From contig JAUPFV010000004.1 of NCBI GenBank assembly GCA_036936605.1, positions 126,393,737-126,457,736 on the forward strand: a stretch of 64,000 nucleotides of DNA, read 5' to 3'. The notes beneath the pieces were generated by a model. That model did not search any database. It had not been told where the DNA came from and was given only the letters and a program-made list of their open reading frames with translations. Both the position numbers and the translations under genes were made by a program. Positions 35,058 through 45,200 of the stretch are shown here, in pieces (positions within the stretch are counted from its first letter, which is position 1; every line of letters begins with the position of its first letter). The stretch comes from Limnanthes douglasii subsp. nivea (lineage: Eukaryota > Streptophyta > Magnoliopsida > Brassicales > Limnanthaceae).

Positions 35058-35475
35058 CTAAAAACACACAATCACCAACAAACAGAAACCTAAACATATA
35101 ATAGGAACCCTAATTATCCAGTTCTTCCTTTCAATCTCTACTTCCATCTTTCCACGTTGGTTCAATAGACCGTTAATCACGGACTGCGACCTATTGTTAA
35201 CCGCTGGATCGATCCATCTAAAGTATTTGCAGTATTGACCTTTCTGATAAATAAAAATCAGTTAAGAGGTGACGAAATAGAATAACCAATGAAGCCTTAA
35301 ATAACCTGGTTCACTATCAAATAGAACTCACCCCGTAATTACAACATCCACTGAATTTTCTGCCAGGATTTGGGACTGTCCATGCCGTTTTCGTTATGCT
35401 TGGTAGCCCACATTCACAAAACCCTTGATTGGATGTGTATTTTGAGTGTTGAGAGGTACTGGACGATGTCGACAT
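35058..35475 (-). CDS. GRF-type zinc-finger protein with C-terminal membrane segment (109 aa, two exons)
   Basis: Exon 1 is 35475-35332 (48 codons) and exon 2 is 35243-35058 (61 codons plus TAG). The 88-bp intron has donor GTGAGT and acceptor TTTATCAG, and splicing is in phase 0. Residues 20-61 fit a GRF zinc finger: C20-E-C22-G, W32, NPGRKF (36-41), C44, C53 and YFRWIDP. The intron splits the finger. Residues about 78-94 are charged and helical; the last 15 (about 95-109, PIICLGFCLLVIVCF) are a hydrophobic membrane anchor. No stop or frameshift interrupts it, unlike the transposase. GRF fingers bind single-stranded nucleic acid in several DNA-repair proteins; the role here is unknown. It converges on the transposase gene inside the same transposon. 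Confidence 0.8.
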
Positions 35476-35573
35476 TGTTAGGTTGGTTGAAGATAGAAAA
35501 TTTGATTAAGTAAAGTAGCAAGGGTTTGTAGAAGAAATGAATATCATAAGGTGACTATGGTGGAAAGTGAGAA

Positions 35574-35631
35574 TTAGGGTTTGTGAGAATTCAGGAAGCT
35601 GTCTATGGTGAGTGAAGAAAATTAGGGTTAG
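35574..35631 (-). promoter_or_regulatory. Telo-box-like motifs upstream of the GRF-finger gene
   Basis: On the minus strand AAACCCTAA lies at about 35582-35574 and AACCCTAAT at about 35629-35621, with AAACCCTT nearer the ATG (about 35525). The same motif class sits upstream of the transposase gene at the other end, so both genes may be driven in dividing cells. Confidence 0.4.
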
Positions 35632-35643
35632 ATGGTGAATGGG

Positions 35644-35975
35644 GGGTTATATTTGGGTGAAATCAAAGAAAATGGGTCGGGTAAATAGTTAAATGGGTGG
35701 GCTATGCTAAGGTCAAGTGGTAAAAGGTAAAAATTTAAGTAAATAAGGTAAACTGACTAACAATGGTGTTTTTGGAAGAAAAGTAAGGAGGACTGTATGT
35801 ATAGACTAGGTGGGTATTTTGGCATGCCACGTGTCAGCTCCTAGTTAATTTGCACGCGCCAATGGCACAAATGCAACGTTTTTGGAGACCGATGATCAGT
35901 TTTGGGGACGAATGAAGCTTAGTGGCAGGAATGTAACAGGTGTCAAACACCGGTGACTAACCAGGGTTTTTAACC
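35644..35975 (-). repeat. Right terminal inverted repeat of MULE
   Basis: Inverted counterpart of 28448-28779. On the minus strand it begins GGTTAAAAACCCTGGTTAGT. The length equals that of the left arm (332 bp). Confidence 0.95.
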
Positions 35976-35984
35976 GAAAACTTA
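35976..35984. repeat. Right 9-bp target site duplication of MULE
   Basis: GAAAACTTA, identical to 28439-28447. Confidence 0.95.
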
Positions 35985-36093
35985 CTATAGGGATGAGATA
36001 ACTTACTTTTTTTAAGGGAAATTACACACTAAGTACCTATTTGCCAAATATATTACTGTCTAGTGCCCAAAAATGGGTTAATGCTCACTTAAT

Positions 36094-36097
<4 letters not shown>

Positions 36098-36126
<29 letters not shown>
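36098..36126. repeat. (CT)n microsatellite
   Basis: About 13 CT units; a shorter CTCTCTCT run follows at about 36157. Confidence 0.9.
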
Positions 36127-36129
<3 letters not shown>

Positions 36130-36261
36130 CCCTCCCAAAATTTTGAACCAACCTCTACTCTCTCTCAACCCTCCCAAAATACCTGTATTTCTGGCAACCA
36201 CTAGGAACATCCCGGCGAATCAAGAATCGAATCGAAGAAAAAAAAACGAAGCCTGAGAAAA

Positions 36262-36456
36262 ATGTCTTGTTTTTTTAGAATCACTTGGTTTTTCTCTCTT
36301 CTTATATTGATTTTCTGTTTCGTTTCTATCCTCTTCGCTCAACATAATGAAGACCCAACAGTTTGGACTATGGAGGAGTTTTTCGGGTACCCGATTCATG
36401 AATCGGTTGGGTCGCGTGCTTCTGGCCTAGCTTCTTCACTTTTGGTTGATGTTTAA
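36262..36456 (+). pseudogene. Short ORF with N-terminal signal anchor, family unknown
   Basis: 64 codons, MSCFFRITWFFSLLILIFCF..., with a strong hydrophobic segment at residues 5-27. WTMEEFFGYPIHESVGSR and a stop follow. It looks like the first exon of a membrane-anchored or secreted plant protein. No continuation is recognised downstream; the next coding trace is a different family at 36828. It may be a captured exon like its neighbours, or a small real gene. Confidence 0.35.
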
Positions 36457-36827
36457 TATCTGCAAAAATAGGTAAAATAGAAGCTATTCCGCAGCTGCAA
36501 TATGAGTGTAGATAGGCTTTTCTGTTTCTTGTATTTCTGTAGTTTTAGAAAAATAAAGCTCACAACCGCAGCTGGAATTATTATTAACTCATGGTTTGTT
36601 TCCTGTTTGGCTTCAGGTGATGTGTTAGGTGACTAACATTGTTTAGATTTAAGAAATGTTTGTATTTTGTGGTTTTGCTAATAATATTCAAAGGAATACA
36701 AGCCAGCTTTAGTTTGATGCATCTTACAACAATTTTTTGAATACGCTCTGTCTAATTAGTGCAATATGTTTAATGGAGTTTCGGGGATGCTTAATGAACC
36801 TTAAGTTTTTGTAATTCTGTAGTGGGT

Positions 36828-36944
36828 TTAGATGGGAGATGAAACATTTTCGGTGGATGAAGCTCTTTTGGCCACGGGATTTGGGAAATTCCAATTCATG
36901 GTTCTTGCTTATGCAGGCATTGGCTGGGCTTCAGAGGCAATGGC
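36828..36944 (+). pseudogene. Captured exon fragment like organic cation/carnitine transporter 7 (nicotinate transporter)
   Basis: ATG at 36828 opens MGDETFSVDEALLATGFGKF then QFMVLAYAGIGWASEAMA. This resembles the N-terminus of plant OCT7-type major facilitator transporters (VDEAL, GFGKFQ, AYAGxGWxxEAME), where it leads into the first membrane helix. The match stops at about 36944, where the sequence turns into an inverted copy of the TTGCTAGACACG minisatellite and soon ends at TGA. The rest of the roughly 500-residue transporter is absent. Recognition is from remembered family features. Confidence 0.6.
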
Positions 36945-37235
36945 GTATTACTCCTATCTAGCAATGTCAAATTGAATGAAAATCTGAATGCAAATTAACT
37001 CGTGTCTAGCAATGTTCTTGCACATTAGTAGATACGAGTTGTATTTCATTTATATTTTCATCAATATAACATTGCGATGTATGACATATATGACATTGCT
37101 AGATAAGAGCTATTTGACATTGCTAGACATGAGTTATTTGACATTTCTAGAAAGGAGTAAGTTGACATTGCTAGACACAAGTTAATTTGCATTCAGATTT
37201 TCATTCAATTTGACATTGCTAGATATGAGTAATAC
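36945..37235. repeat. 70-bp inverted repeat at the start of the minisatellite
   Basis: 36945-37015 is the reverse complement of about 37164-37235 with only two or three mismatches, separated by about 150 bp. It lies exactly at the junction with the transporter-like exon, so it may be the rearrangement or element boundary. Confidence 0.85.
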
Positions 37236-38775
37236 GTCATTGCTAGACACGGGTAATTGGACACTGCTTGACACGAGTAAATGTGTATTCAGGTTAGCAT
37301 TCATTTCGCGTTGCTAGACACGACTAACTTGACATTTCTAGACACAAGTTATTTGACATTGCTACACTTGTTGAGCTTGACATTGCTAAACACGTGTTAT
37401 TTAACATTGCTAGACACGATTTAATTTGCATATAGATTTTCATTCAATTTGACATTGCTAGATAGGAGTAATACGACATTTCTAGACATGAGTAATTTGA
37501 CACTACTTGATAAAAGTAAATGTGCATTCAGGTTAGCATTCATTTCACCTTGCTAGACACGAGTAACTTGGCACTTCTAGACACGAGTTATTTGACATTG
37601 CTAGACATGCTGAACTAGACATTGTTAGACACGAATTATTTGACATTGCTAGAAGCGAGTAGGTTGACATTGCTAGACACGAGTTAATTTGCATACAGAT
37701 GTTCATTCAACTTGACATTGCTAGATAGGAATTATAGGCATTGCCAGACACGTGTAATTTGACACTACTTGATACGAGTAAATGTGCATTCAGGTTAGAA
37801 TTCATTTCGCATTGCTAGATATGAGCTATATGAAATTTCTTGTATCACGTTAATTTAAAAGATCCCTACAAACAACATCCAAAAAAATAAAAATACATAA
37901 TCAGTAATTGCTTTCAAATACAAACAGAAATACGACACATTGCTAGATAAGGCAAACAGAACATGTCAAGCTTGCGATTCGTGTGCATATATCATCCACG
38001 TAAATGTCCTACTTCGACCTGTTCACTTATAAACACCTCCAGTAACCTAACACCAACATTCACACAAGACCATCCCCAACCATTACCTACTACACCTACA
38101 ACCACGCCAAAATTCTAAAATTACATCGACATAAAAAATACATGCTTAACTGAACATAAAAAACTATCGAACTTCCATACTGCAACACCTTGAACGTCTG
38201 AAATATTGTCTCTAACGTGTTTACCGAACAAAAAACAACAGAAGTCTGCACTTACCGACGTCAGCTTCTTTTTTATGGATTGTAACGATGGTAGATGAGT
38301 TGTAACGAGGTTGATAGATACAACCGCATATCATTGCTAGATACCTTATAACGATATTGCTAGATACAACATCTGAACATTGGTAGATAAAGTATAACGA
38401 CTTTGATAGATGCATCATCAAAAGATTGTTAGATGGGTTGTAATGAGGTTGCTAGATACACATGTGAACATTGTTAGATACAACATAACGACTTTGATAG
38501 ATTCAACATCAAAAAAATGCTAGACATGTTATATAGACATTGCTAGATACGTTATAAGGAGATTGATAGATACAACAGTGTAAAAATTCTAAAACATTGC
38601 CATACATTAACCAGATTCACTACGACACTGCTAGACGGGTTATATGTTCTTGTAAAGACACTACTGACATTGCTAGACATGGGAACACAGACTGCATACA
38701 TTGCTAGATATGTACAACATTTCATGTATATGATCAAAATTTCCTAAAACAGATACATTGCTAGATATGCCTACT
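36945..38775. repeat. Minisatellite array, unit near GACATTGCTAGACACGAGTT, with higher-order structure
   Basis: Dozens of degenerate copies of ATTGCTAGAYAyGAG-type units, about 20-25 bp apart, occupy 37,055-37,860 densely and 38,320-38,770 more loosely, with a sparse gap between. A longer block (TTAATTTGCAT then CAGATTTTCATTCAA and two core units) recurs directly at about 37164, 37410 and 37665, giving a higher-order period near 250 bp. The same block occurs inverted at 36945-37015. Small ORFs here are by-products of the repeat. Confidence 0.85.
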
Positions 38776-39142
38776 AATTCACAGCGACGTTGCGATTCTT
38801 GACAAAAAAAACAACTAACCACTGACTGCTCCATCGGCATTCTCCGATACCAACGTCGACACTAACATAACAGCTACACTTTCCCCTTAGATTATCAGAT
38901 TTATGGGCTGTTATATAAAAGACACCATATAATAAATTATACACCGTAATATTATTTGTCTCTCGTATGTATTAAAATAAAAATATTTGTGGTACCAGTT
39001 TTAACACACTCACAGTCACAGAGACACCACACCACTCTGTCTAGATAATGCAGTCGATTTTTGCTACACTGTAGTCTTGCACATGAACCTACAAAAAAAA
39101 TCAGTGAACAGAACAACTCAATTTGTGGGTATTAGTAAAAAA

Positions 39143-39364
39143 ATGGATTCTCCAATGCTCACCGGAGCTGAAAGCCTCACTCTAACCCGAAAGCTAGGGT
39201 TTTTAGGTTCAGATTTCAACAACAAACAAATTCCAAGATCTGGGTTAGTCTCTTTCACTACAATCTCAAAATCAAAAACCCTTAGATCACAACCTAGTTG
39301 TAGTTGCAGTGTATCATCATCAAGACCAGCTTCGCAACCCAGATTCATACAACACAAAAAGGAA
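39143..39364 (+). pseudogene. Captured first exon like MPBQ/MSBQ methyltransferase (VTE3)
   Basis: ATG at 39143 gives MDSPMLTGAESLTLTRKLGF, a Ser/Arg-rich plastid transit peptide, then VSSSRPASQPRFIQHKKE at residues 57-74. The SSSRPxxQPRFIQHKKE word is the conserved start of the mature VTE3 protein (an inner-envelope methyltransferase of tocopherol and plastoquinone synthesis). After GAA at 39364 comes GTAACA, a good donor site at the position where the native exon would end. The methyltransferase domain is absent in the next kilobases, so this is a captured first exon with some intron, not a working gene. Confidence 0.65.
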
Positions 39365-40240
39365 GTAACACTAACGCACAAATACACATTCAAACGTCCG
39401 GCGAAAACAAACACACAGACACACATTCAAATGTCCGGTGAAAACAAACACACAGACACTCATTCAAACGTCCAGCGAAAACAACAATGACGTCGAACGT
39501 ACCTTATCGACAGTAACGACGCCGGTGGCTGGTCGACGGCTGCCTTGTCCAGTTCTTGATCGGTATCGGGCTAAATGTTACCGTCGCTGAAACGTTTATC
39601 GTCGACGGAACGGTTAGAGCACGTTGGGTTCAAGTTCGTGTTTTGGGTTCGCTCTCGTTTTTAGTGTTTCTCTCTCCTCAAAATTAGAAATGTGAAAGTG
39701 GAGGGAATTGGAACCCAAAAATCACGATTAGGAGGTGAAAAAAGTGGGTTTCAACCAAAAACCTTTTATACCCTAGAGGGTATTTTTGTCCAAAATATGG
39801 CTCTAAATATTTTATAAAACTAGTCTAAAAATGAGTATCATTTTGGTATTTCAAAATTGACTAAGATATTTATAGTTATTTTTTTTAACTAGAAATACTT
39901 TTAGAATAAAATGAGAGAATCCATCTAACTTATGGAAGAGCTTAAAAAAGAGTTTAAAAATAGGAGAACTTATCGTCCTGATAATATAACCTAATCTTTC
40001 TAATTTGGTCCGTTCAACCGATGAAATCCATTTGACATGTTGCTGATTTAACCTAAAATTTAATATTATTTATCGTTTTTCATCAGCTGAGCTTGTTTTT
40101 TCTAATTCTTTCTATAAATCCAAAACGATTATAATATTCTTTGATATTTGTGCATAAAATATAAAATGATATATACTGGAACGGAGGGAAAGGCAATACA
40201 TCAGTATGCAAGGGTAACATGAATATTTTTTTCCAAAGAG
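39365..40240. other. No intact gene; possible further captured exon on minus
   Basis: 39,365-39,485 looks like intron with the repeated words ACACACAGACAC and CAAACGTCCGGCG. A GC-rich patch at 39,490-39,620 has on minus a splice-donor-like AAG|GTACGT at about 39,499 and might be another captured exon. Beyond it the DNA is AT-rich. Confidence 0.3.
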
Positions 40241-40241
40241 A

Positions 40242-40430
40242 AGCTTGATTTGATTCAAGTGGCGTTCTTTAGATTTGATCCTAGATAAAATAATATTCAT
40301 AAAATATACTAAAACTTGATTTGATTCCTAGACAAAATAATATTCATAAAATATACTAAAACTTGATTTGATTCAAGTGGCGTTCTTTGGATTTGATCCT
40401 CGATAGAATAATATTCATAAATATACTAAA
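40242..40430. repeat. Three-copy tandem repeat (about 72, 47 and 70 bp)
   Basis: CTTGATTTGATTC followed by AATAATATTCATAAAATATA recurs three times. The middle copy lacks the GTGGCGTTCTTTGGATTT section. Copies 1 and 3 are about 95% alike. Confidence 0.9.
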
Positions 40431-40689
40431 TTCCATAAGATAATGAATGACATTGGAATTTAGAGCGAGGTAAATGCGAAAGCCAATCACTAGAAGTCCG
40501 ATGATGATATGACCTTGAAAGAATTATACTAGAATGAATAATCCATGTATAAGTACTATAGACTAGCAGTATTTATGTAAGCAAAGTCTAACATATCAAA
40601 GGGTGCCATACCAACCCATACTAATGTAAGCTAAATCTTAAACATACTAAGGCCAGAAACAAAAACTAACTAGTAACTACTATGGGACT

Positions 40690-41004
40690 AATGAACACAG
40701 CGCCACCCACTCATCTTCTTCCCTATCTTCTATCCATGGAGAGGGCTTGTTCACCACACAATCCAGACGTGATTTCATAACCGCCTTGCCCTGCTCTCCG
40801 TTATTAGTCAAATACAAATTATCTGGTGGAATCAAAATTTCCACATTTTACATTTGGATTTGCATCCCATCCATGATATAATGCCTCCAGTTGGATTTCG
40901 CCGCCTCTTGTGAAGCACAACGGTGATAATATAAAATGCAAATCCACAACCATTAGACTCAATACGATTTTTTTATGTTTCTGTCCGAGACGATATTACA
41001 CCAT
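40690..41004 (-). pseudogene. Possible host gene remnant left of the copia element
   Basis: On minus, an open stretch at about 40,865-40,690 ends in KPSPWIEDREEDEWVALCSL and a stop near 40,693. Its composition is protein-like, but I do not recognise it. It may be the interrupted 3' part of the F-box-type pseudogene to the right of the insertion, or a different gene. Confidence 0.25.
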
Positions 41005-41009
41005 GTTCC
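41005..41009. repeat. Left 5-bp target duplication of copia element
   Basis: GTTCC, matching 45649-45653; five base pairs is normal for copia insertions. Confidence 0.85.
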
Positions 41010-41214
41010 TGTTGCATTTAATCTCAAACTTTAATTGTGTCCTTTGAATTTGTCCGTTTCTTTTTCACATTGTCGTTTCACTTTGTGCTGTCTTTTTGTG
41101 TACTCAACTTTGGACTATTTAATAGTCTCTCTATTACCTAATAAATCAGATCTCAGATGTAGCATTATCCCTGTTGTCTCAAAACGGTGTATATTAATCA
41201 GTTTCAAGATTAGA
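41010..41214 (+). repeat. 5' LTR of copia element
   Basis: Begins TGTTGCATTTAATCTC and ends CAAGATTAGA. Near-identical to 45444-45648. Confidence 0.95.
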
Positions 41215-41216
41215 TT

Positions 41217-41228
41217 TGGTATCAGAGC
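41217..41228 (+). promoter_or_regulatory. Primer binding site (initiator tRNA-Met type)
   Basis: TGGTATCAGAGC, the standard complement of plant initiator Met tRNA 3' end, two bases after the 5' LTR. Confidence 0.95.
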
Positions 41229-41264
41229 CTGAAGGTCTTAGCAGACGTATTTGTTTCACTAACG

Positions 41265-42248
41265 ATGGAGGTGAACAAAGGAAAAGGAGGTTCGTACGGC
41301 CTAAGCTACCCAATGCTGGATAGAAGTAATTATACGGCTTGGGCTATCAAAATGAAAGTTTATATGCAAGCGCAAGGGGTCTGGAATGCAGTAGAGCCAA
41401 AAGATCTCAATGTAGCTGTCGAAGAGAAGACAGATAAGATAGCGCTAGCAATGGTGTATCAGGCAATTCCCGAAGATGTATTGCTCTCAATTGCGAACAA
41501 GGGAACAGCGAAGGACGCCTGGGATATGATAAGAACCTTATGCCAAGGTGCAGACAAAGCAAAGAAGGCACGGATTCAAACCCTAAAATCTGAATTCGAA
41601 ATGCTAAATATGGGTGACAATGAAAAATTTGAAGATTTTCACATGAGAATGAATAGCCTCGTTACAAATATTCGAGCTTTGGGGGAAACGATGGAAGAAT
41701 CATACGTCGTAAAGAAACTTCTGTGTGCTGTCCCTGCCAGATTCCTACAGATAACTTCAACACTGGAGCAATTTGGAGACATCGAGAGCATGACTGTCGA
41801 AGAAGCTGTGGGTTCACTCAAGGCACATGAAGAACGAGTAAAAGGAAGGACAGAAACGAAGGAGATTCAACTCATGTTGACAGAAGAGGAATGGGCTAAA
41901 CAAGAAGGAGCCAACAAAAAGCTTCTATTGACGCGTGAAGAATGGCTGAGGCGAAACAATGGTGACAGATCCACAAGGCAGAGAGGCCATGGAAGGTTTG
42001 ACAAGAGTGTTATCAAATGCTTCAACTGTAATATCTATGGTCACTTCGCCTCAGAATGCAGGAAACCAAGGAAACACAAGGAAACACAAGAAGCGGAGGC
42101 GAATTTGGCTGCGATGGAAGATGATGAAATGGCCCTACTCTTGGCCAAACATGATAAAGACTCGTCAAAGCTTCTCCTGATTGAGGGAAAACTGCTATCT
42201 ACTCAATTTCCAAGGCGTGGAGAATGTGCAGGCGAATCAAATGTCTAG
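41265..42248 (+). CDS. Copia gag: capsid and CCHC nucleocapsid
   Basis: 327 codons to a TAG at 42246. The capsid part (residues about 15-200) starts YPMLDRSNYTAWAIKMKVYM and is of the UBN2 type common in plant copia gag. The CCHC knuckle CFNCNIYGHFASEC begins at residue 252. The tail is acidic. The TAG lies in the same frame as the downstream pol, four codons before the protease active site. It probably arose from TGG, because a Trp precedes YLDNGAS in related elements. Gag forms the particle that packages element RNA. Confidence 0.9.
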   Translation: MEVNKGKGGSYGLSYPMLDRSNYTAWAIKMKVYMQAQGVWNAVEPKDLNVAVEEKTDKIALAMVYQAIPEDVLLSIANKGTAKDAWDMIRTLCQGADKAKKARIQTLKSEFEMLNMGDNEKFEDFHMRMNSLVTNIRALGETMEESYVVKKLLCAVPARFLQITSTLEQFGDIESMTVEEAVGSLKAHEERVKGRTETKEIQLMLTEEEWAKQEGANKKLLLTREEWLRRNNGDRSTRQRGHGRFDKSVIKCFNCNIYGHFASECRKPRKHKETQEAEANLAAMEDDEMALLLAKHDKDSSKLLLIEGKLLSTQFPRRGECAGESNV

Positions 42249-45200
42249 TACCTGGACAATGGTGCAAGCAGTCATATGACAGGTTTTAAAGAAAAGTTTG
42301 CAGAACTGGATGAGAGTATATCTGGTGTAGTGCGTTTTGGAGATGGTTCAAAAGTCGAGATAAAAGGAAAGGGCACTGTGATATTACTGTGCAAAAATGG
42401 AGAAGAAAAGATGCTGCGAGAGGTGTATTATATACCTAGTCTACGTAATAACATCATATCATTGGGACAGATTTCTGAAGAAGGCAATAATGTGGAACTG
42501 AAGGGAGAATTTTTGAGGATCTACGACAATAAAGACAGATTATTGATGAAGGTAAAACGATCTGCCAATCGACTTTACAAAATTATTATTGAGACTAACA
42601 AACAGGAATGTCTGATGACTAAAACGGATGACATCGCGAGATTGTGGCATGCCCGTCTTGGGCACATCAATTATCAAGCCATGGCTCTCATGTCTAAGCA
42701 CCAGATGGTAGAAGGAATGCCCAGGATAATAAAACCAAATGTCGTGTGTGATGGGTGCTTAATGGGAAAGCAAACCAGGAAGGTATTTCCAGCCAAATCC
42801 AAGTTTAGTGCAAAAAAGGTACTAGAACTTATACATGGTGATCTGTGCGGTCCGATATCTCCAACTACTGCCTCTGGATACAGATATTTCTTTTTGTTAG
42901 TTGATGACTTTAGCAGGTTTATGTGGGTGTACTTTCTAAGAACTAAGGATGAGGCATTCGAAGCATTCAAAAGGTTTCGTGTATTGGTTGAGAACGGGTC
43001 AGAGAAAAGAATCAAGGTGCTGAGAACTGACAGAGGAGGTGAATTCAATTCTAATGAGTTTAAAGAATACTGTGAGAATGCAGGAATTGAGCGACACCTC
43101 ACGACACCCTACACTCCGCAACAAAACGGAGTGGTAGAGCGTCGAAACCGAACTATTGTGGAGATGACTAGAAGCAGTCTCAAGGAAATGCAATTGCCAT
43201 CAAAGATGTGGGCTGAAGCAGTCAGAAACTCGGTATACATCCTCAATAGACTACCCACGCGAGCATTGACAGGCAAGACGCCGTATGAAGCATGGACAAC
43301 AAGGAAACCGCAGATAAGTCATGTACGGGTCTTTGGGTGCTTATCGCACATGAAAACTCCAAGTGTGCACAACACAAAGCTGGATGATCGCAGTAAAAAG
43401 TTAGTTAATCTGGGGAGAGAGCCTGGAACTAAAGGATACCGTTTATATGATCCCAAGGAAGATCGTATACATATAAGCCGTGACGTCATTTTCGAAGAAA
43501 CGAAACAATGGCCGTGGAGTATGATTGCAGATAGGGAGGAGACACAGGAGAGTTTTATTGTGGCAAGTATGCCTAAGGTTGATGAAACAGGTCAAGATGA
43601 GACCGAAATCGTGGAGTATGGTGATGACAACCATAGTGGCAATAACACCCAGACGTCAACACCACAGTCGCGGGCTTCTGAGTCTTCTCAGTCCTCTGCT
43701 GGATATGACAACTACAGTAACACTCAGGTATCCACTCCACATTCTCAGTCGTCTGCTTCTAGAATCAATCGAGATAATTACGATGATAGCACAGAGCCAA
43801 AAAGATTCAGACCTTTGAGTGAAATTTACAATGTCACAGAAGAAATAGAGCTTGATGAAGAAGAATTGTGGCTCATGGGGGTAGATGAACCTGTCAATTA
43901 TACACAGGCAGCAAAAGATGTCAACTGGAGGCAAGCAATGAGGCAGGAGATGGATTCTATTGAGGGAAATGATACATGGAAATTGACGAGTCTACCACCT
44001 GGACAGAAGATCATAGGTCTGAAATGGATCTATAAATTAAAAAGGGATGCTAACGGGAAGGTGGTAAAATACAAGGCACGCCTCGTAGCAAAGGGTTATG
44101 TACAAGAACATGGCATTGATTTTGATGAAGTATACGCACCAGTTACTCGGTTGGAGACAGTGAGGTTGCTATTAGCTTTGGCAGCTAAAAATCAATGGGA
44201 AGTGCACCATCTCGACGTAAAGACGGCCTTCTTGAATGGAGATATAGTGGAAGATGTATACGTTGCCCAACCAGAGGGATTTGAAAGAAAGGGACAAGAG
44301 CACCTAGTGTACAAATTGTCTAAAGCTTTGTATGGACTTCGCCAGGCGCCTCGTGCTTGGTACGCCAAACTGAATTCATGTCTTATAAAGCTTGGATTTA
44401 CTCGTTGTCCGTACGAGCATGCTGTATACACAAGGAAGGAGGGAGAAAACAGTTTGGTTATTGCAGTATACGTAGATGACATTCTAGTAACAGGCACGAG
44501 TGTCTTAGCAATCAAGGATTTCAAGAACCAGATGAAGCTTCAGTTCAAGATAAGCGACATAGGAAAGCTCAGCTACTACTTGGGAATGGAAGTTGAACAA
44601 GGAGAAGGATATATCGAATTAAAACAAGCAAGTTATGCACGAAAAATTCTGGAAAATGCAGGCATGGCAGATTGTAATCCGACGAAGTATCCAATGGATC
44701 CAAAGGAACAGCTTGATCGAGACGAGACAGGAAAATTGGTCAATGCTACAGACTACAAGAGTATGGTAGGGGGTCTACGATACTTGGTTCATACGCGACC
44801 AGATATCGCATATTCAGTGGGAATAGTCAGCCGATATATGGAAAAACCCACAAAAAGGCACCAGGATGCAGTGAAAAGAATACTCAGGTACGTTAAGGGA
44901 ACTATACAACACGGGTTGGTGTATACAAAGAATAGTGGCAATAATGTGTTAACTGGGTTTTCAGACAGTGACTTGGGTGGACAAACTGAAGATAGAAAGA
45001 GCACAGGAGGAGTAGTTTATTACTTGAATGAGAGTATTATCACGTGGGTCTCACAAAAACAGAAGTGTGTTGCTCTATCATCGTGTGAAGCTGAATTCAT
45101 GGCTGCTACCGCAGCAGCTTGCCAAGGTATTTGGCTTAGAAATACTCTTAGGCAGATAAGACATGAAGCTGTTGGTCCAGTGATCTTATGCATAGATAAT

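Larger units (their letters stand above)
28448..35975 (+). mobile_element. Mutator-like DNA transposon (MULE), 7,528 bp, with transposase and convergent GRF-zinc-finger gene
   Basis: It is bounded by 332-bp terminal inverted repeats and a perfect 9-bp target duplication, so both ends are precisely defined. The plus strand carries a MudrA-like transposase gene (29,179 to about 34,363). The minus strand carries a small intact two-exon gene (35,475-35,058). The two genes converge, as mudrA and mudrB do in maize MuDR, but the second product here is a GRF zinc-finger membrane protein. The identical target duplications point to a fairly recent insertion. The transposase is broken by one frameshift and four stops, so this copy would need an enzyme supplied by another copy. 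Confidence 0.95.

Noticed and set aside
36945..38775. CRISPR-like regularly spaced repeats
   Set aside because: Units are degenerate, spacers are not unique, the array has higher-order direct and inverted copies, and the window is plant nuclear DNA; it is a minisatellite.
39118..39426. 102-residue minus-strand ORF
   Set aside because: Antisense shadow of the VTE3-like exon.
36010..39960. Terminal inverted repeats bounding the exon-capture block (Pack-MULE)
   Set aside because: CCAAAAA/AATAC-type words at both sides are only loosely similar and no 9-bp duplication was found, so the capturing element type stays open.
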